From S010-25 sp964441285 (GTDB taxonomy: Bacteria > Pseudomonadota > Gammaproteobacteria > SZUA-229), in NCBI GenBank assembly GCA_964441285.1, contig CAYTUK010000006.1, forward strand, positions 97,525-161,524: a stretch of 64,000 bases of DNA, in the 5' to 3' direction. The position numbers and the translations under genes were made by a program. Positions 42,806 through 52,503 of this stretch are shown here, one piece after another. The notes beneath the pieces were generated by a model. It was not told where the DNA came from. It saw only the letters and a program-made list of their open reading frames with translations, and did no database searches. Position 1 is the first letter of the stretch. Each line of letters opens with the position of its first letter.

Positions 42806-44623
42806 GTGAGCGTTAAAATCCGCAATATTGCCATCATTGCCCATGTCGACCATGGCAAGACGACACTGGTTGATCAGTTATTACAGCAATCGGGAACGCT
42901 GGATCAGCGTAAAGCGCCAACCGAACGGGTGATGGACTCCAATGATCAGGAAAAAGAGCGGGGCATTACGATCACCTCGAAAAATACCGCCATTAACTGG
43001 AATGGCTACCACATTAATATTGTTGATACGCCGGGACACGCAGATTTTGGTGGTGAAGTTGAGCGTGTTTTATCGATGGTTGATTCTGTTTTATTGTTGG
43101 TAGACGCAGTGGATGGTCCTATGCCTCAAACCCGGTTTGTTACCCAGAAAGCGTTTGCGATGGGGTTTAAACCGATTGTAGTCATTAATAAAATCGACCG
43201 TGAAGGCGCTGACCCCGATCGTGCGCTGGACCTGACCTTTGATTTATTTGACAAGCTGGGAGCTACCGACGAGCAACTTGATTTTCCGGTGGTTTACTGC
43301 TCGGCAATTAATGGGTATGCCGGTGCCGATTCGGAGGTAAATAGTGGCGATATGACACCTTTATTTGAATCGATTATCGACAATGTCCACGCGCCGGATG
43401 TCGATAAAGAAGGACCTTTGCAGCTGCAGATTTCAACGCTCGATTACAACAGTTATGTTGGAATTATCGGTATTGGCCGAATCCGCCGTGGTACGGCGAG
43501 AACCAATATGGCGGTTAAAATTGCTGATGCAGAAGGGAAAGTGCGTGGTGGCCGTATTTTGCAGATATTAAGTTTTAATGGTCTGGAACGGGTTGAAGTG
43601 GAAACGGCTGATGCGGGTGATATTGTTGCCATAACCGGGATTGATCCGCTGTCAATTTCCGATACCCTGTGTGATCCAAACAACATTGAAGCACTGCCAG
43701 CAATGAGCGTTGATGAACCAACGATTAGCATGGTGTTTCAGGCTAACTCTTCGCCTTTTTCCGGTAATGAAGGTAAATATGTGACCAGTCGAAATATCTG
43801 GGATCGCCTGCAACAGGAATTAAAGTATAATGTCGCGTTGCGGGTTGAGCAGGTAGAAGGTGACAAATATAAAGTCTCTGGTCGTGGTGAACTGCACCTT
43901 TCGGTTTTAATCGAAACCATGCGCCGTGAAAATTTTGAATTATCGGTGGGTCGGCCTGAAGTTATTCTGCATGAAGAAAAGGGCGTTAAGCAGGAGCCGT
44001 ATGAAGAACTCACTGCCGATATTGAACTTGAACATCAGGGCGCGGTGATGGAGGCATTAGGAGTACGTAAAGCCGAATTGAAAGATATGGTGCAGGACGG
44101 TAAAGGACGTGTCAGGCTTGATTATATGATTCCTGCCCGTGGCTTAATTGGTTTCCGAACGGATTTTCTTACCATGACTTCCGGTACCGGCCTTTTGTAT
44201 AACGTATTCGATCATTATGGCCCGTTGATAACGAACAGTATTGGGCAACGTAATAATGGTGTGTTGATCTCGAATGCAAGAGGTAAAGCCGTTGCCTATT
44301 CATTGTGCCCGTTACAGGAGCGCGGCAAGTTGCTGGTGGGTAATGGTGGAGAAGTCTATGAAGGGATGGTCGTCGGTATCCATTCACGCGATAACGATCT
44401 GGTGGTTAATCCGATTAAACCTAAACCGCTGACTAACGTGCGCGCATCAGGTACGGATGAAGCTTTGACGCTATCACCACACATCCAGTTTACCCTGGAG
44501 CAGGCGCTGGAATTTATTGATGATGATGAGCTGGTTGAGGTAACGCCATTAAACATCCGTATTCGCAAGAAAGTGCTGACGGAGAGTGCGCGTAAGGCAG
44601 CGAATCGTGGCCGTGGAAAATAA
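42806..44623 (+). CDS. typA: ribosome-associated GTPase TypA/BipA
   Basis: A translational GTPase of the EF-G/LepA group that assists 50S assembly and growth under cold or stress. The 605 residues are full length. G1 is AHVDHGKTT (12-20), switch I KERGITITSKNTAI, G3 DTPGHADFGGEV, G4 NKIDREGAD; domains II and III/V follow, and the C-terminal domain contains RGLIGFRTDFLTMTSGTG. It starts with GTG at 42806. A TATAAT at about 42769 lies some 30 bases upstream and is the likely -10 box. Confidence 0.97.
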   Translation: MSVKIRNIAIIAHVDHGKTTLVDQLLQQSGTLDQRKAPTERVMDSNDQEKERGITITSKNTAINWNGYHINIVDTPGHADFGGEVERVLSMVDSVLLLVDAVDGPMPQTRFVTQKAFAMGFKPIVVINKIDREGADPDRALDLTFDLFDKLGATDEQLDFPVVYCSAINGYAGADSEVNSGDMTPLFESIIDNVHAPDVDKEGPLQLQISTLDYNSYVGIIGIGRIRRGTARTNMAVKIADAEGKVRGGRILQILSFNGLERVEVETADAGDIVAITGIDPLSISDTLCDPNNIEALPAMSVDEPTISMVFQANSSPFSGNEGKYVTSRNIWDRLQQELKYNVALRVEQVEGDKYKVSGRGELHLSVLIETMRRENFELSVGRPEVILHEEKGVKQEPYEELTADIELEHQGAVMEALGVRKAELKDMVQDGKGRVRLDYMIPARGLIGFRTDFLTMTSGTGLLYNVFDHYGPLITNSIGQRNNGVLISNARGKAVAYSLCPLQERGKLLVGNGGEVYEGMVVGIHSRDNDLVVNPIKPKPLTNVRASGTDEALTLSPHIQFTLEQALEFIDDDELVEVTPLNIRIRKKVLTESARKAANRGRGK

Positions 44624-44767
44624 GCTAAATACACAGAAACCCAGGAAATTTTATAGCCGGCAGTAAACCAGTTTGGCCATTGTGTCAAAATAATCTCTCG
44701 ATAGAGATGGTTGTTTGCCAATATGGCGAGTCTCTTTTATTCACCGGCGTTGATAAAAGGCCTGACT

Positions 44768-46945
44768 TTAGTGATGTCGGTGGGTGCCTTTGGTCGCACC
44801 GGTTCTTATGCCGGGACTGGTGTAAGGTTCCTGTACCAGCAGCTGAGCAATGATATCGGAAGATAGCGGTTTACCGAATAGAAAGCCCTGTGCCTCGCTA
44901 CAGTCAATTTCACGGAGATAATCCAGCTGCGCATGAGTTTCGACACCTTCTGCAATCACATTCAAATTCAGCCCTTTCGCCATTGCAACGATGGTATTAA
45001 TAATGGTGTTATCGCCTTTATTAATTCGGCTTTCCTTGAGGAAAGTACGATCAATTTTTAGTGTCTGTATGGGGAGCTTATGTAAATAACTTAAGGAGGA
45101 GTAACCGGTGCCAAAATCATCAATGGCAATAGTGATGCCGAACTTACTGAGTTCGTCAAGCTTGCAGATAATGCTGTCCATATCATCCATAATGGCATTT
45201 TCAGTAATCTCAACTTCAAAACAGTTGCTTGGCAGGTTGTAATTCTTCAGTGTTGAAATAATAGAGCCAACAATATCTGGCTCCATGAACTGGCGCGCGC
45301 TCATGTTAATTGCCATGCGTATTAAAGGCAGTCCTGCCTGTTGCCACTTGTACAGTTCGGCAGCCGCTGTTTTTATTACCCAGTAACCAATATCAACAAT
45401 CAGCCCGCTTTCCTCTGCAAACGGTATGAATTCAGCAGGGGAGATGGTGCCGTGTTCAGGGTGTTCCCAGCGCAAGAGCGCCTCAACGCCAACGATTTCA
45501 CCGCTACGTAAATTCACCTGTGGTTGGTAAACCAGCTTGAACTCATTATTATCCAGTGCCTTGTGAATCCCCGTTTCCAGCGACAGCTTTTCAAAATACG
45601 GCGCATTCATCTCATTTGAATAGAATTGGTAGCCATTTTTTCCCTGGCCTTTAACATGGTACATGGCAATGTCGGCATGTTTTATCAGGCTATCCATCTG
45701 GGTACCATCCTGCGGGTACAGGGCAATGCCAATACTGGTACTAACGTAGAGTTCGTGGCCTTCGATTAAAAAGGGTTTTTTCAGGGCATCGGTAATCTTC
45801 TCAGCCAGCACTACCGCATCCTTACGTTCATGCGTGATTTTTGGCAATAACAGGGTAAATTCATCACCGCCAAAACGCGCCAGAGTGTCGCCCTCACGAA
45901 TACAGTCTTTGAGGCGAGTACTTACCTGCTGTAGCAGTTCATCACCAATCATATGGCCAAGACTGTCGTTGATGTTTTTGAAGCGGTCAAGATCCAGAAA
46001 CATAACGGCGAGCTTTTCATTGTCGCGTTTTGCCTGGCTAATAGCGAGGCTGAGGCGGTCACGCAGCAATGCACGATTAGGTAATTTGGTTAGCAGATCG
46101 TGGTAGGCCTGAAAATTAATGGTATCTTCTGCCTGCTTGCGCTCGGTGATATCGCGTGCAATGCCGTAGGTACCCAGATAGCTCTTGTTCTGATTGTTGT
46201 CACTACCGTACATGCCCATTGAGCTAAGTTCTATTGGCAGGGTTCGGGTTTCAAAATGCCGGTTGGCGTTATCATTTTTACACTTCAGGCGGAGTTCGAT
46301 ATTTTTTGATGCGCGAGTACCGATGCGGCGTTCATTAAAGACATATTTAGCTTGCTCCACGTCATCCTGATGCACCAGAAATGAATAGTGTTTACCCATC
46401 AAGTCTTCCTTACTGAAACCAAGCAGTGATTCGATGCGTTCATTGATAAAGGTGAAGTGACCGTCTTGATCCAGAATGTAAATAATGTCGGGGGAAGTGT
46501 TAACAATATAACGGTGTAGACGTTCAGATTCAACCATTTGTCGCTGCATAAAATTATTGTGTTTCTGTAAATGTTTTTCTTTTAGCGCGTTGTTAATGGT
46601 AATAACAAGTTCATCAGTTGAATAAGGTTTACGCAGGAAATCATATGCACCTTGTGAACAGGCGTTTTTAGCGGCTTCAAAGGAGCTTTCGCCACTGAGA
46701 ATAATAATGGAGGTGTTGATGCTTTGCGCTCGAATATGCGCCATCACGTCATGGCCATTGACGTATGGCATGTGTAAATCAAGCAAGACCAGATCGAATA
46801 TATTTTGGTCTAGCTGGCAGATGGCTTCCTGTCCACCAATTGCGGAATGGGTATTAAAGCCTCTAACTGTCAGTAAGTTTTTTAAGCTTTTAAGTACTTC
46901 GGGGTCATCGTCAACGATGAGTATCTTTTGCTCATTAATGCTCAT
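44768..46945 (-). CDS. REC-PAS-GGDEF-EAL cyclic-di-GMP protein
   Basis: A 725-residue cytoplasmic response regulator. Residues 1-125 are a receiver domain with acceptor Asp56 in LVLLDLHMPYVNG. A PAS domain with PAC tail (about 140-270) reads SPDIIYILDQDGHF and GTYGIARDITERKQ. The diguanylate cyclase has intact GGDEF at about 358-362 (ARFGGDEFTLLL), and the phosphodiesterase has EAL at 488-490 (GVEALLRWEHP) with the later DDFGTGYSSLSYL intact. Both activities could therefore be present, switched by phosphorylation. It lies just downstream of the HDOD-GAF-histidine kinase on the same strand, its likely phosphodonor. Confidence 0.93.
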   Translation of the reverse strand: MSINEQKILIVDDDPEVLKSLKNLLTVRGFNTHSAIGGQEAICQLDQNIFDLVLLDLHMPYVNGHDVMAHIRAQSINTSIIILSGESSFEAAKNACSQGAYDFLRKPYSTDELVITINNALKEKHLQKHNNFMQRQMVESERLHRYIVNTSPDIIYILDQDGHFTFINERIESLLGFSKEDLMGKHYSFLVHQDDVEQAKYVFNERRIGTRASKNIELRLKCKNDNANRHFETRTLPIELSSMGMYGSDNNQNKSYLGTYGIARDITERKQAEDTINFQAYHDLLTKLPNRALLRDRLSLAISQAKRDNEKLAVMFLDLDRFKNINDSLGHMIGDELLQQVSTRLKDCIREGDTLARFGGDEFTLLLPKITHERKDAVVLAEKITDALKKPFLIEGHELYVSTSIGIALYPQDGTQMDSLIKHADIAMYHVKGQGKNGYQFYSNEMNAPYFEKLSLETGIHKALDNNEFKLVYQPQVNLRSGEIVGVEALLRWEHPEHGTISPAEFIPFAEESGLIVDIGYWVIKTAAAELYKWQQAGLPLIRMAINMSARQFMEPDIVGSIISTLKNYNLPSNCFEVEITENAIMDDMDSIICKLDELSKFGITIAIDDFGTGYSSLSYLHKLPIQTLKIDRTFLKESRINKGDNTIINTIVAMAKGLNLNVIAEGVETHAQLDYLREIDCSEAQGFLFGKPLSSDIIAQLLVQEPYTSPGIRTGATKGTHRHH

Positions 46946-47071
46946 TAAGTCGCTCTTTAATTACAAGGGCTGCCTGGCCCTTATTTCATTTATACGGTGC
47001 ACGGTTCAGCGCTTGTGCCATTTTTATAGTTTTAAAGTGAGGCTCCGTTCGCATTTTTCCTGGGTTCCTCT

Positions 47072-49192
47072 TTATCCCTTATTTTTTGGTAGTAACAGGT
47101 AGAAGCTAGTCCCTTTTTCGTTGCTCCTGCAGCGAATGGAGCCATGCAGCTCACTCACCAGGTTTTTAACAATGGTTAGTCCCAGTCCAGCATGGTCACC
47201 CCCTTTGGTTGTTTCTATTGGGGAAAACAATTTTGGCAGGATCGCTTTCGTAATACCTGGTCCGTTGTCTGCTACCGAAATTTCGATATGCTCTTTACCA
47301 TCAACGTTCACATGATCTTGAGTGTAGACTATAATTTGACCATTTGTGGGCAGTGCTTCGACTGCATTCTTAATTAAATTGGTATAAATTTGTTTTAATG
47401 CATTGGCGTTGCTTTGTAGTACGTTTATCTGCGCATCAAGATCCAGGGTAATCTGGATGTTATTCGTAGCAAATAAAGAAGTCTGGAAAATGTGGGTAAG
47501 ATCGGCAATGACGGCATTAATATCAACGGATACGGTTTCGCCAGTGCGGGTATTGTCTTTGGATAAGCGGTTAATGATGGTGCCAACACGATCAATTTCT
47601 GCTCTGACTGTTTCAATGTCTTCCTGCGCAGGTTTATCGTCTTCCAGCTTATAGCTCAGGATGCCAAGATAGTTATTCATAATGCTTAATGGATTGCGTA
47701 CTTCATGAATAACTTCGCGGATACGGCTCTGGAGTTGGGTGAGTTGTGATATATCGGTTGAATCAATGTGTTGGTTCTGGTTGGCGCTGATGGTGTGGGC
47801 AATTTCATTAACGAAGCGCATTAATAGCGATTTTTGTTTCCATAGGCTTTGGTATTGAGGTTTGTCCACGGCAAAGACGAGCGCGCCAACCGCGGCACGA
47901 TTCATCATCATCGGCAAACAGATGAAACCCTGATGTTTTCCCATACCGATTAACTGGCGGTCAATAACGGTTAAATTCTTTTTATCTGTCTCTTCGCTAA
48001 AGGTATGTGTTGCCGATTGATTTAACAAGGCATCGGCAATCAGGCTTCTTCCTGCCTGTAAAGACACATTGATGTCGCTTAATTGAGTGGGTTGATTGCT
48101 GCTGGCAAGAGCATGCAAGCAATCGGTGGTTGCGTTGTATAAAAACAGAATGCTCTGGTTGACGCCAAACAGGATGCTGCTATGTTGGGCAATGGCGTCC
48201 AATAATGCTGATTGACCATCGGTGCGTGACAGGTGTTGGTGAATACCATCAAGCAGTGCAATATTTCGAATCTGTTCTGCTAGCTGTACCTGTTTGAGTT
48301 CATCGCTGGCGATAATTTGTTTGCTCGTTGAGTCATTTGTAGCATCAGAGGCTAGCTGAAGGCCAAAATTTTTGGCATAGTCGGTTACGTGCGCGGTGGC
48401 TTTTGTCAGCACCTCGATAATTAATGCTTTATTTAAACCAAGTAATAATTCAGCCGTTTCAAACAGGTCGTCGTTGTCGGGACTAAAGTGGTTGCTGCTT
48501 AGTTGATTTGCCAGGTAAATAATTTTAACTAGCGGATGTGCGTCGAGAATATGCTGCGGCGCTTCGTGATGGTAACGTACCGCATCACAGACAAAGGTGC
48601 TAATACCGTGATGTGATAGCAGGTCAGCGCCAACGGTCTGGTGGTTAGTATTGAATGTAGACTGCTCCAGTTCGTAGAGATGCTGTGTTCCATTTTGTTT
48701 TTTTAATAAGGCAACGTATTTGTCGGTATATTTTACTTCCAGCGCCAGTTGTCCAATATCATGCAGTAACCCGGCGGTGTAAGCTTCGTTGGTGTTAGCA
48801 TAATGGCATAGATGGGCAAGTGATTCTGCGACTGTTGCACAATAAACCGCATGTTTCAGGTTCTGCTTGATAAAATGGGTACGTGCATGGTTCGTGCGGG
48901 AGAAAAACTGCTGTACAGCGGCGGTAACAGCAATGCTCTTAATGATGTTGATGCCCAGTTTCTGTAGTTTTTGTTCCGCAGTGTTGTTATTGTCTGCGCT
49001 GCACTGGTTGCGATGGCAGACTGAAAAAATGCGCATATAAAGTGCGGGGTCTTGTTTGAGAATGGCGGCGACTTCACTATAGGAAAAGCTTTCGTTGTGA
49101 CAAATTTCCAGTAATTGAAGTAAAACATGCGGCAAGCTGGGTAACTTGTCGATGTTGGTGTTAACGGGTAATTGTTCTGCTTTGCTATCCAT
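47072..49192 (-). CDS. HDOD-GAF histidine kinase
   Basis: A 706-residue cytoplasmic sensor kinase with no membrane helices. Residues about 15-220 form an HDOD domain (LPSLPHVLLQLLEI and GLLHDIGQLALEV). Residues about 310-460 resemble a GAF domain. The C-terminal part is a kinase with H-box His496 in REVIHEVRNPLSIMNN, N-box NLIKNAVEALP, and G-boxes VADNGPGI and HAGLGLTI. HDOD attached to a kinase is uncommon and suggests signalling tied to nucleotide or cyclic-di-GMP state. The REC-PAS-GGDEF-EAL gene follows 126 bases downstream. Confidence 0.9.
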   Translation of the reverse strand: MDSKAEQLPVNTNIDKLPSLPHVLLQLLEICHNESFSYSEVAAILKQDPALYMRIFSVCHRNQCSADNNNTAEQKLQKLGINIIKSIAVTAAVQQFFSRTNHARTHFIKQNLKHAVYCATVAESLAHLCHYANTNEAYTAGLLHDIGQLALEVKYTDKYVALLKKQNGTQHLYELEQSTFNTNHQTVGADLLSHHGISTFVCDAVRYHHEAPQHILDAHPLVKIIYLANQLSSNHFSPDNDDLFETAELLLGLNKALIIEVLTKATAHVTDYAKNFGLQLASDATNDSTSKQIIASDELKQVQLAEQIRNIALLDGIHQHLSRTDGQSALLDAIAQHSSILFGVNQSILFLYNATTDCLHALASSNQPTQLSDINVSLQAGRSLIADALLNQSATHTFSEETDKKNLTVIDRQLIGMGKHQGFICLPMMMNRAAVGALVFAVDKPQYQSLWKQKSLLMRFVNEIAHTISANQNQHIDSTDISQLTQLQSRIREVIHEVRNPLSIMNNYLGILSYKLEDDKPAQEDIETVRAEIDRVGTIINRLSKDNTRTGETVSVDINAVIADLTHIFQTSLFATNNIQITLDLDAQINVLQSNANALKQIYTNLIKNAVEALPTNGQIIVYTQDHVNVDGKEHIEISVADNGPGITKAILPKLFSPIETTKGGDHAGLGLTIVKNLVSELHGSIRCRSNEKGTSFYLLLPKNKG

Positions 49193-49736
49193 TCACGTTT
49201 ACTGTTTGATTTTACACGGTATTTATTAATGCTCTCCTGTTCTTAGTGCACCTGCTACGGATAAACCATATTGGTTAGTTTAGTCGTCGATAAACTTTAT
49301 TGGAGATCCATTATTGGTTATGCAATAATCATGCTAATCATTATAATTCCTTTTATTTCATGTAGATGTAAAATATCGTATATTGTAGTTAACTAATAGT
49401 GTAAATATATCCGTCAAAAATAAAGTCGGTGGGGATGCGTAAAAGTTTGGTTTATAAGGGAGTATATAAGACACTGAGAGAATATGTATGAATTTCATAC
49501 ATTATCAAAGGCTTGTTTTGTGCAGAGAGCCCTTGCGGGATTAAAAATGAGAGTAAAATGCTGTGAAAAATATTTGTCTGGTATATTAAAAATGACTGAG
49601 TGTAAATAAGTTCTTGTAATACAGTGAAAATAGCAGTCTAATGACAATACACTGAATATAAAAGCGTATTGAAGCCACGCTCACAAAGCCATCTTGTTTT
49701 GTGAGCAGGTGAGAAATTTTAGCAGGAGGTAAGTGA
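49193..49736. other. AT-rich intergenic region
   Basis: 544 bases between the divergent histidine kinase and the 120-residue gene, without an ORF. It holds a 9-bp inverted repeat, GCTCACAAA/TTTGTGAGC (49679-49687 with 49698-49706), just upstream of the ribosome site at 49723, where it could act on the leader mRNA or as an operator. No clear tRNA or sRNA structure was found. Confidence 0.5.
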
Positions 49737-50099
49737 GTGACTGTGCCTGGAAATATTGACCAGCTTGGAGAGGCTACCAGGCAGCTATTAAATGATAAAG
49801 ATCTTGAAGTCAGTAAAGTGCGGCCTTTTTTCTGGTCACTGGTGGAGACCTATGTTGACAGGTTCCAGCTTTATCCTTTTGATGTAACAAAAATGCTGTT
49901 TAGTTATCTGGAATTAAAGCCTCGTCCAGAGGATGAGTTGCGCGCTTTAATCAATCGGCTGGAAGCTTTATATGAAAAGGATTATGGTCACCCATTAAAT
50001 AAAAAGTCGGCCCTGGAACAGGAAACAACTTCGCTTGATGATGAGGTGAATAATTTAAGAGATTGCCTTAAGTATGCGACCCTGGTGTCGGAGTATTAG
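49737..50099 (+). CDS. conserved-looking hypothetical protein
   Basis: A 120-residue soluble acidic protein with a GTG start and a perfect AGGAGG at 49723-49728. It contains VRPFFWSLVETYVDRFQLYP, then helical KMLFSYLELKPRPEDELRAL, and ends in a Leu/Asp/Glu-rich helix. No family recognised. Its 3' end overlaps the convergent GGDEF-EAL gene by 32 bases. The excellent ribosome site and open frame support a real gene. Confidence 0.65.
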   Translation: MTVPGNIDQLGEATRQLLNDKDLEVSKVRPFFWSLVETYVDRFQLYPFDVTKMLFSYLELKPRPEDELRALINRLEALYEKDYGHPLNKKSALEQETTSLDDEVNNLRDCLKYATLVSEY

Positions 50100-52188
50100 G
50101 GCCAGGAAGAGTATCGTGCGAAGCCACGGTGTTATTGAATGCCTGTATAAAAGTTTCTAACGCATTTGCAGGCATCGGTTTAGCATAATAGAAGCCCTGC
50201 GCAATATGGCAACCCTGTTTTTTTAGAAAAATTTCATGTGAGCGACTTTCTACGCCTTCGGCGACCAGAGTTAAATCCAGGCTTTTTCCCATATCAATAA
50301 TGGCCTGCACCAGCGCGGTATTTTCTGTATCAAGACTAATATCTTTGATGAATGCACGGTCTATCTTTAGTTTATTCACCGGCAGGTGTTTGAGGTGGTT
50401 AAGCGAGGAATAACCTGTACCAAAATCATCAATAGCCAGAGAAATGCCCAGCTTACGCAGTTGCTGTAAGGTATTAATGGAGTGCTCAGCATCTTTGAGA
50501 ATAAAATCTTCAGTAATTTCCAGTTCCAGCCATTCGGCTTTGCATCTGGAATGGTGCAGAATTTTTTGTACGGTTTGCAGTAACCCTTGATGCCTAACTT
50601 GATTGCCCGATAGATTCACTGCGATGGTTTCAAGGCTGGTATGCTGTTTTTTCCAGCTTACCATTTGTTCGCAGGCGGTTTTTAATACCCACTCGCCTAG
50701 TTTTATCATCACGCCACATTGTTCGGCAACGGCTAAAAACTGATCAGGTAATAATAGTCCTGCCTCAGTATGGTGCCAGCGTATAAGCGCTTCGACACCG
50801 ACAATTTTTTTAGTTTTTAATGCAATCTGTGGTTGGTAAAATAGTTCAAACTGGTGATTCTCTATGGCGTGTCTAAGATCGGTTTCCAGAGTGACGCGAT
50901 CGATAGCCGTTGCGGTGAGTTCGTGAGTATAGAAATGATATTTATTTCGGCCGGAGGCCTTGGCCTGGTACATGGCGGAATCTGCATTGCGCAATAACTG
51001 ATCGATTGTTTTGCCATCGTCAGGGTAAATGCTGATACCGATACTGGCTGAAGTGTAAAGCGTGTGCCCACGGATAGTTGTGATTTGTGAGGTTGTGGTC
51101 GTGATTTTTCGTAATACATGATCGAGGTCGCTTATTTTGGTGATCTGTTCAATCAGGACGATAAATTCATCGCCACCCAGTCGGGCTACGGTGTCTATTT
51201 CACGGACACTTTTTTGTAAGCGTTTGCTGACAGTGATTAAGAGTGCATCGCCGATTTCATGTCCCAGACTGTCATTGATGTTTTTGAAATTGTCCAGATC
51301 AATAAAAAGTACGGCGATTTTCTGTGCATTACGGTTAGCATATTCAATGGCATAATGCAGTCTGGCATCAAGCAATAAACGATTGGGTAAATTGGTTAAG
51401 GCATCATGGTGTGCAAGATGTTTAAGATTTTCTTCAATACGCTTACGTTCACGTATTTCGCATAATAACTGATCATTAATTTTACGTAGCTCTTTCGTTC
51501 GAAGGGTTACCTTATCTTCCAGGGCAAGTTGATTGGTTTCCAGCTGGGTTTGTGCCTGTTTTCGACGGCTAATTTCCTTATTTAGATCTTTAATCAGAAA
51601 CTGGTTTTTTATTTGCAATACAAAACTGTCAATTATGTGTCGGTTTAAGTGCCGACCAGCACTGATGATAAAAAACACATACAGTGCTGCAGACAGGCTG
51701 ATGTAAAATGACAGGCGAGAGCCTTCCATAAAATAGAAAGATATGGCGGCGACACTGATCGGTAGCGTAAAAGCATAAAAAGTGCAGAGCGAAGCACTTA
51801 ATGCTGGCAGACTGCCCGTTAGCGCAACAATAATAATAAGATAGACTACGCTGGTGGTGGCACTATTTTCTGTGCCCGGCAAATAAAACACAATGCTTGC
51901 CCAGCTGATGCCGGCAAATAGAGAGGCATAGGTGTACAGCCTAATCCATTGGGATGGATGAAGTCGAGTCGGGTGTATGGAATGATATCTATAGATGAAT
52001 AACCGTATGCAGGAAATGATGAGCATAAAGATTAGCCACGGCTGTAAGGAGGGCTTAAGTAAGGTGTCGAGAAAAAGCGTTACCACAGCGGAACCAGCAA
52101 TTGCGATAATGTTTGTTGATAAAGAATTTTTAAACAACAGGTTCGCAATTAAGCTTTCAATTTTGTATTTTTTAGTCGTTTCCGGCAC
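50068..52188 (-). CDS. membrane-bound GGDEF-EAL protein
   Basis: A 706-residue protein with a membrane N-terminus of six hydrophobic segments (about 20-190), resembling the MASE-type sensor modules, then a coiled-coil linker (about 195-245). The GGDEF cyclase domain is intact (RLGGDEFIVLI, GGDEF at 338-342) and so is the EAL phosphodiesterase domain (GVEALIRWHH at about 464-473, AIDDFGTGYSSLNHL later). It can therefore make or break cyclic-di-GMP in response to a membrane cue. The domain order matches the REC-PAS-GGDEF-EAL protein, but the two differ upstream of the catalytic domains. Confidence 0.92.
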   Translation of the reverse strand: MPETTKKYKIESLIANLLFKNSLSTNIIAIAGSAVVTLFLDTLLKPSLQPWLIFMLIISCIRLFIYRYHSIHPTRLHPSQWIRLYTYASLFAGISWASIVFYLPGTENSATTSVVYLIIIVALTGSLPALSASLCTFYAFTLPISVAAISFYFMEGSRLSFYISLSAALYVFFIISAGRHLNRHIIDSFVLQIKNQFLIKDLNKEISRRKQAQTQLETNQLALEDKVTLRTKELRKINDQLLCEIRERKRIEENLKHLAHHDALTNLPNRLLLDARLHYAIEYANRNAQKIAVLFIDLDNFKNINDSLGHEIGDALLITVSKRLQKSVREIDTVARLGGDEFIVLIEQITKISDLDHVLRKITTTTSQITTIRGHTLYTSASIGISIYPDDGKTIDQLLRNADSAMYQAKASGRNKYHFYTHELTATAIDRVTLETDLRHAIENHQFELFYQPQIALKTKKIVGVEALIRWHHTEAGLLLPDQFLAVAEQCGVMIKLGEWVLKTACEQMVSWKKQHTSLETIAVNLSGNQVRHQGLLQTVQKILHHSRCKAEWLELEITEDFILKDAEHSINTLQQLRKLGISLAIDDFGTGYSSLNHLKHLPVNKLKIDRAFIKDISLDTENTALVQAIIDMGKSLDLTLVAEGVESRSHEIFLKKQGCHIAQGFYYAKPMPANALETFIQAFNNTVASHDTLPGPNTPTPGSHT

Positions 52189-52407
52189 AGTTTAATTTGT
52201 GAGCAATATTGTGTTGGCTAATTAGTTTGAGCATAGACGATTGTATGGAGAAAGGGTTAAAACAGAATGAATCTGCATAAGTAAAGTTAATGCCTGACCG
52301 AGGATTTTTGTACCATAAAGACTGAGAGTTAGAGAATGATTCGGCCTATTAAATTCCTCTGTAGTTGGTGCGAAGAGGGAAATATTGCTGCCTGAGTTAT
52401 TGTACTG

Positions 52408-52443
52408 ATAATGCTGTTCATTATTAATGAATAGTATTATAAT
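52408..52443 (+). promoter_or_regulatory. palindromic operator abutting a -10 box
   Basis: ATAATGCTGTTCATT (52408-52422), three bases, then AATGAATAGTATTAT (52426-52440): a 15-bp inverted repeat with only two mismatches. It runs into a perfect TATAAT at 52438-52443. This is classic repressor-operator placement. The downstream gene encodes an AbiEi-like regulator, a family known to bind inverted repeats in its own promoter. The rest of the 315-base gap (52189-52503) holds nothing else recognised. Confidence 0.6.
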
Positions 52444-52503
52444 AAATGCTTCACACCAAAAATCTTTGCGTAAAAATAAAATCTCTCGCAGAGAGGTGAC
52501 GAT

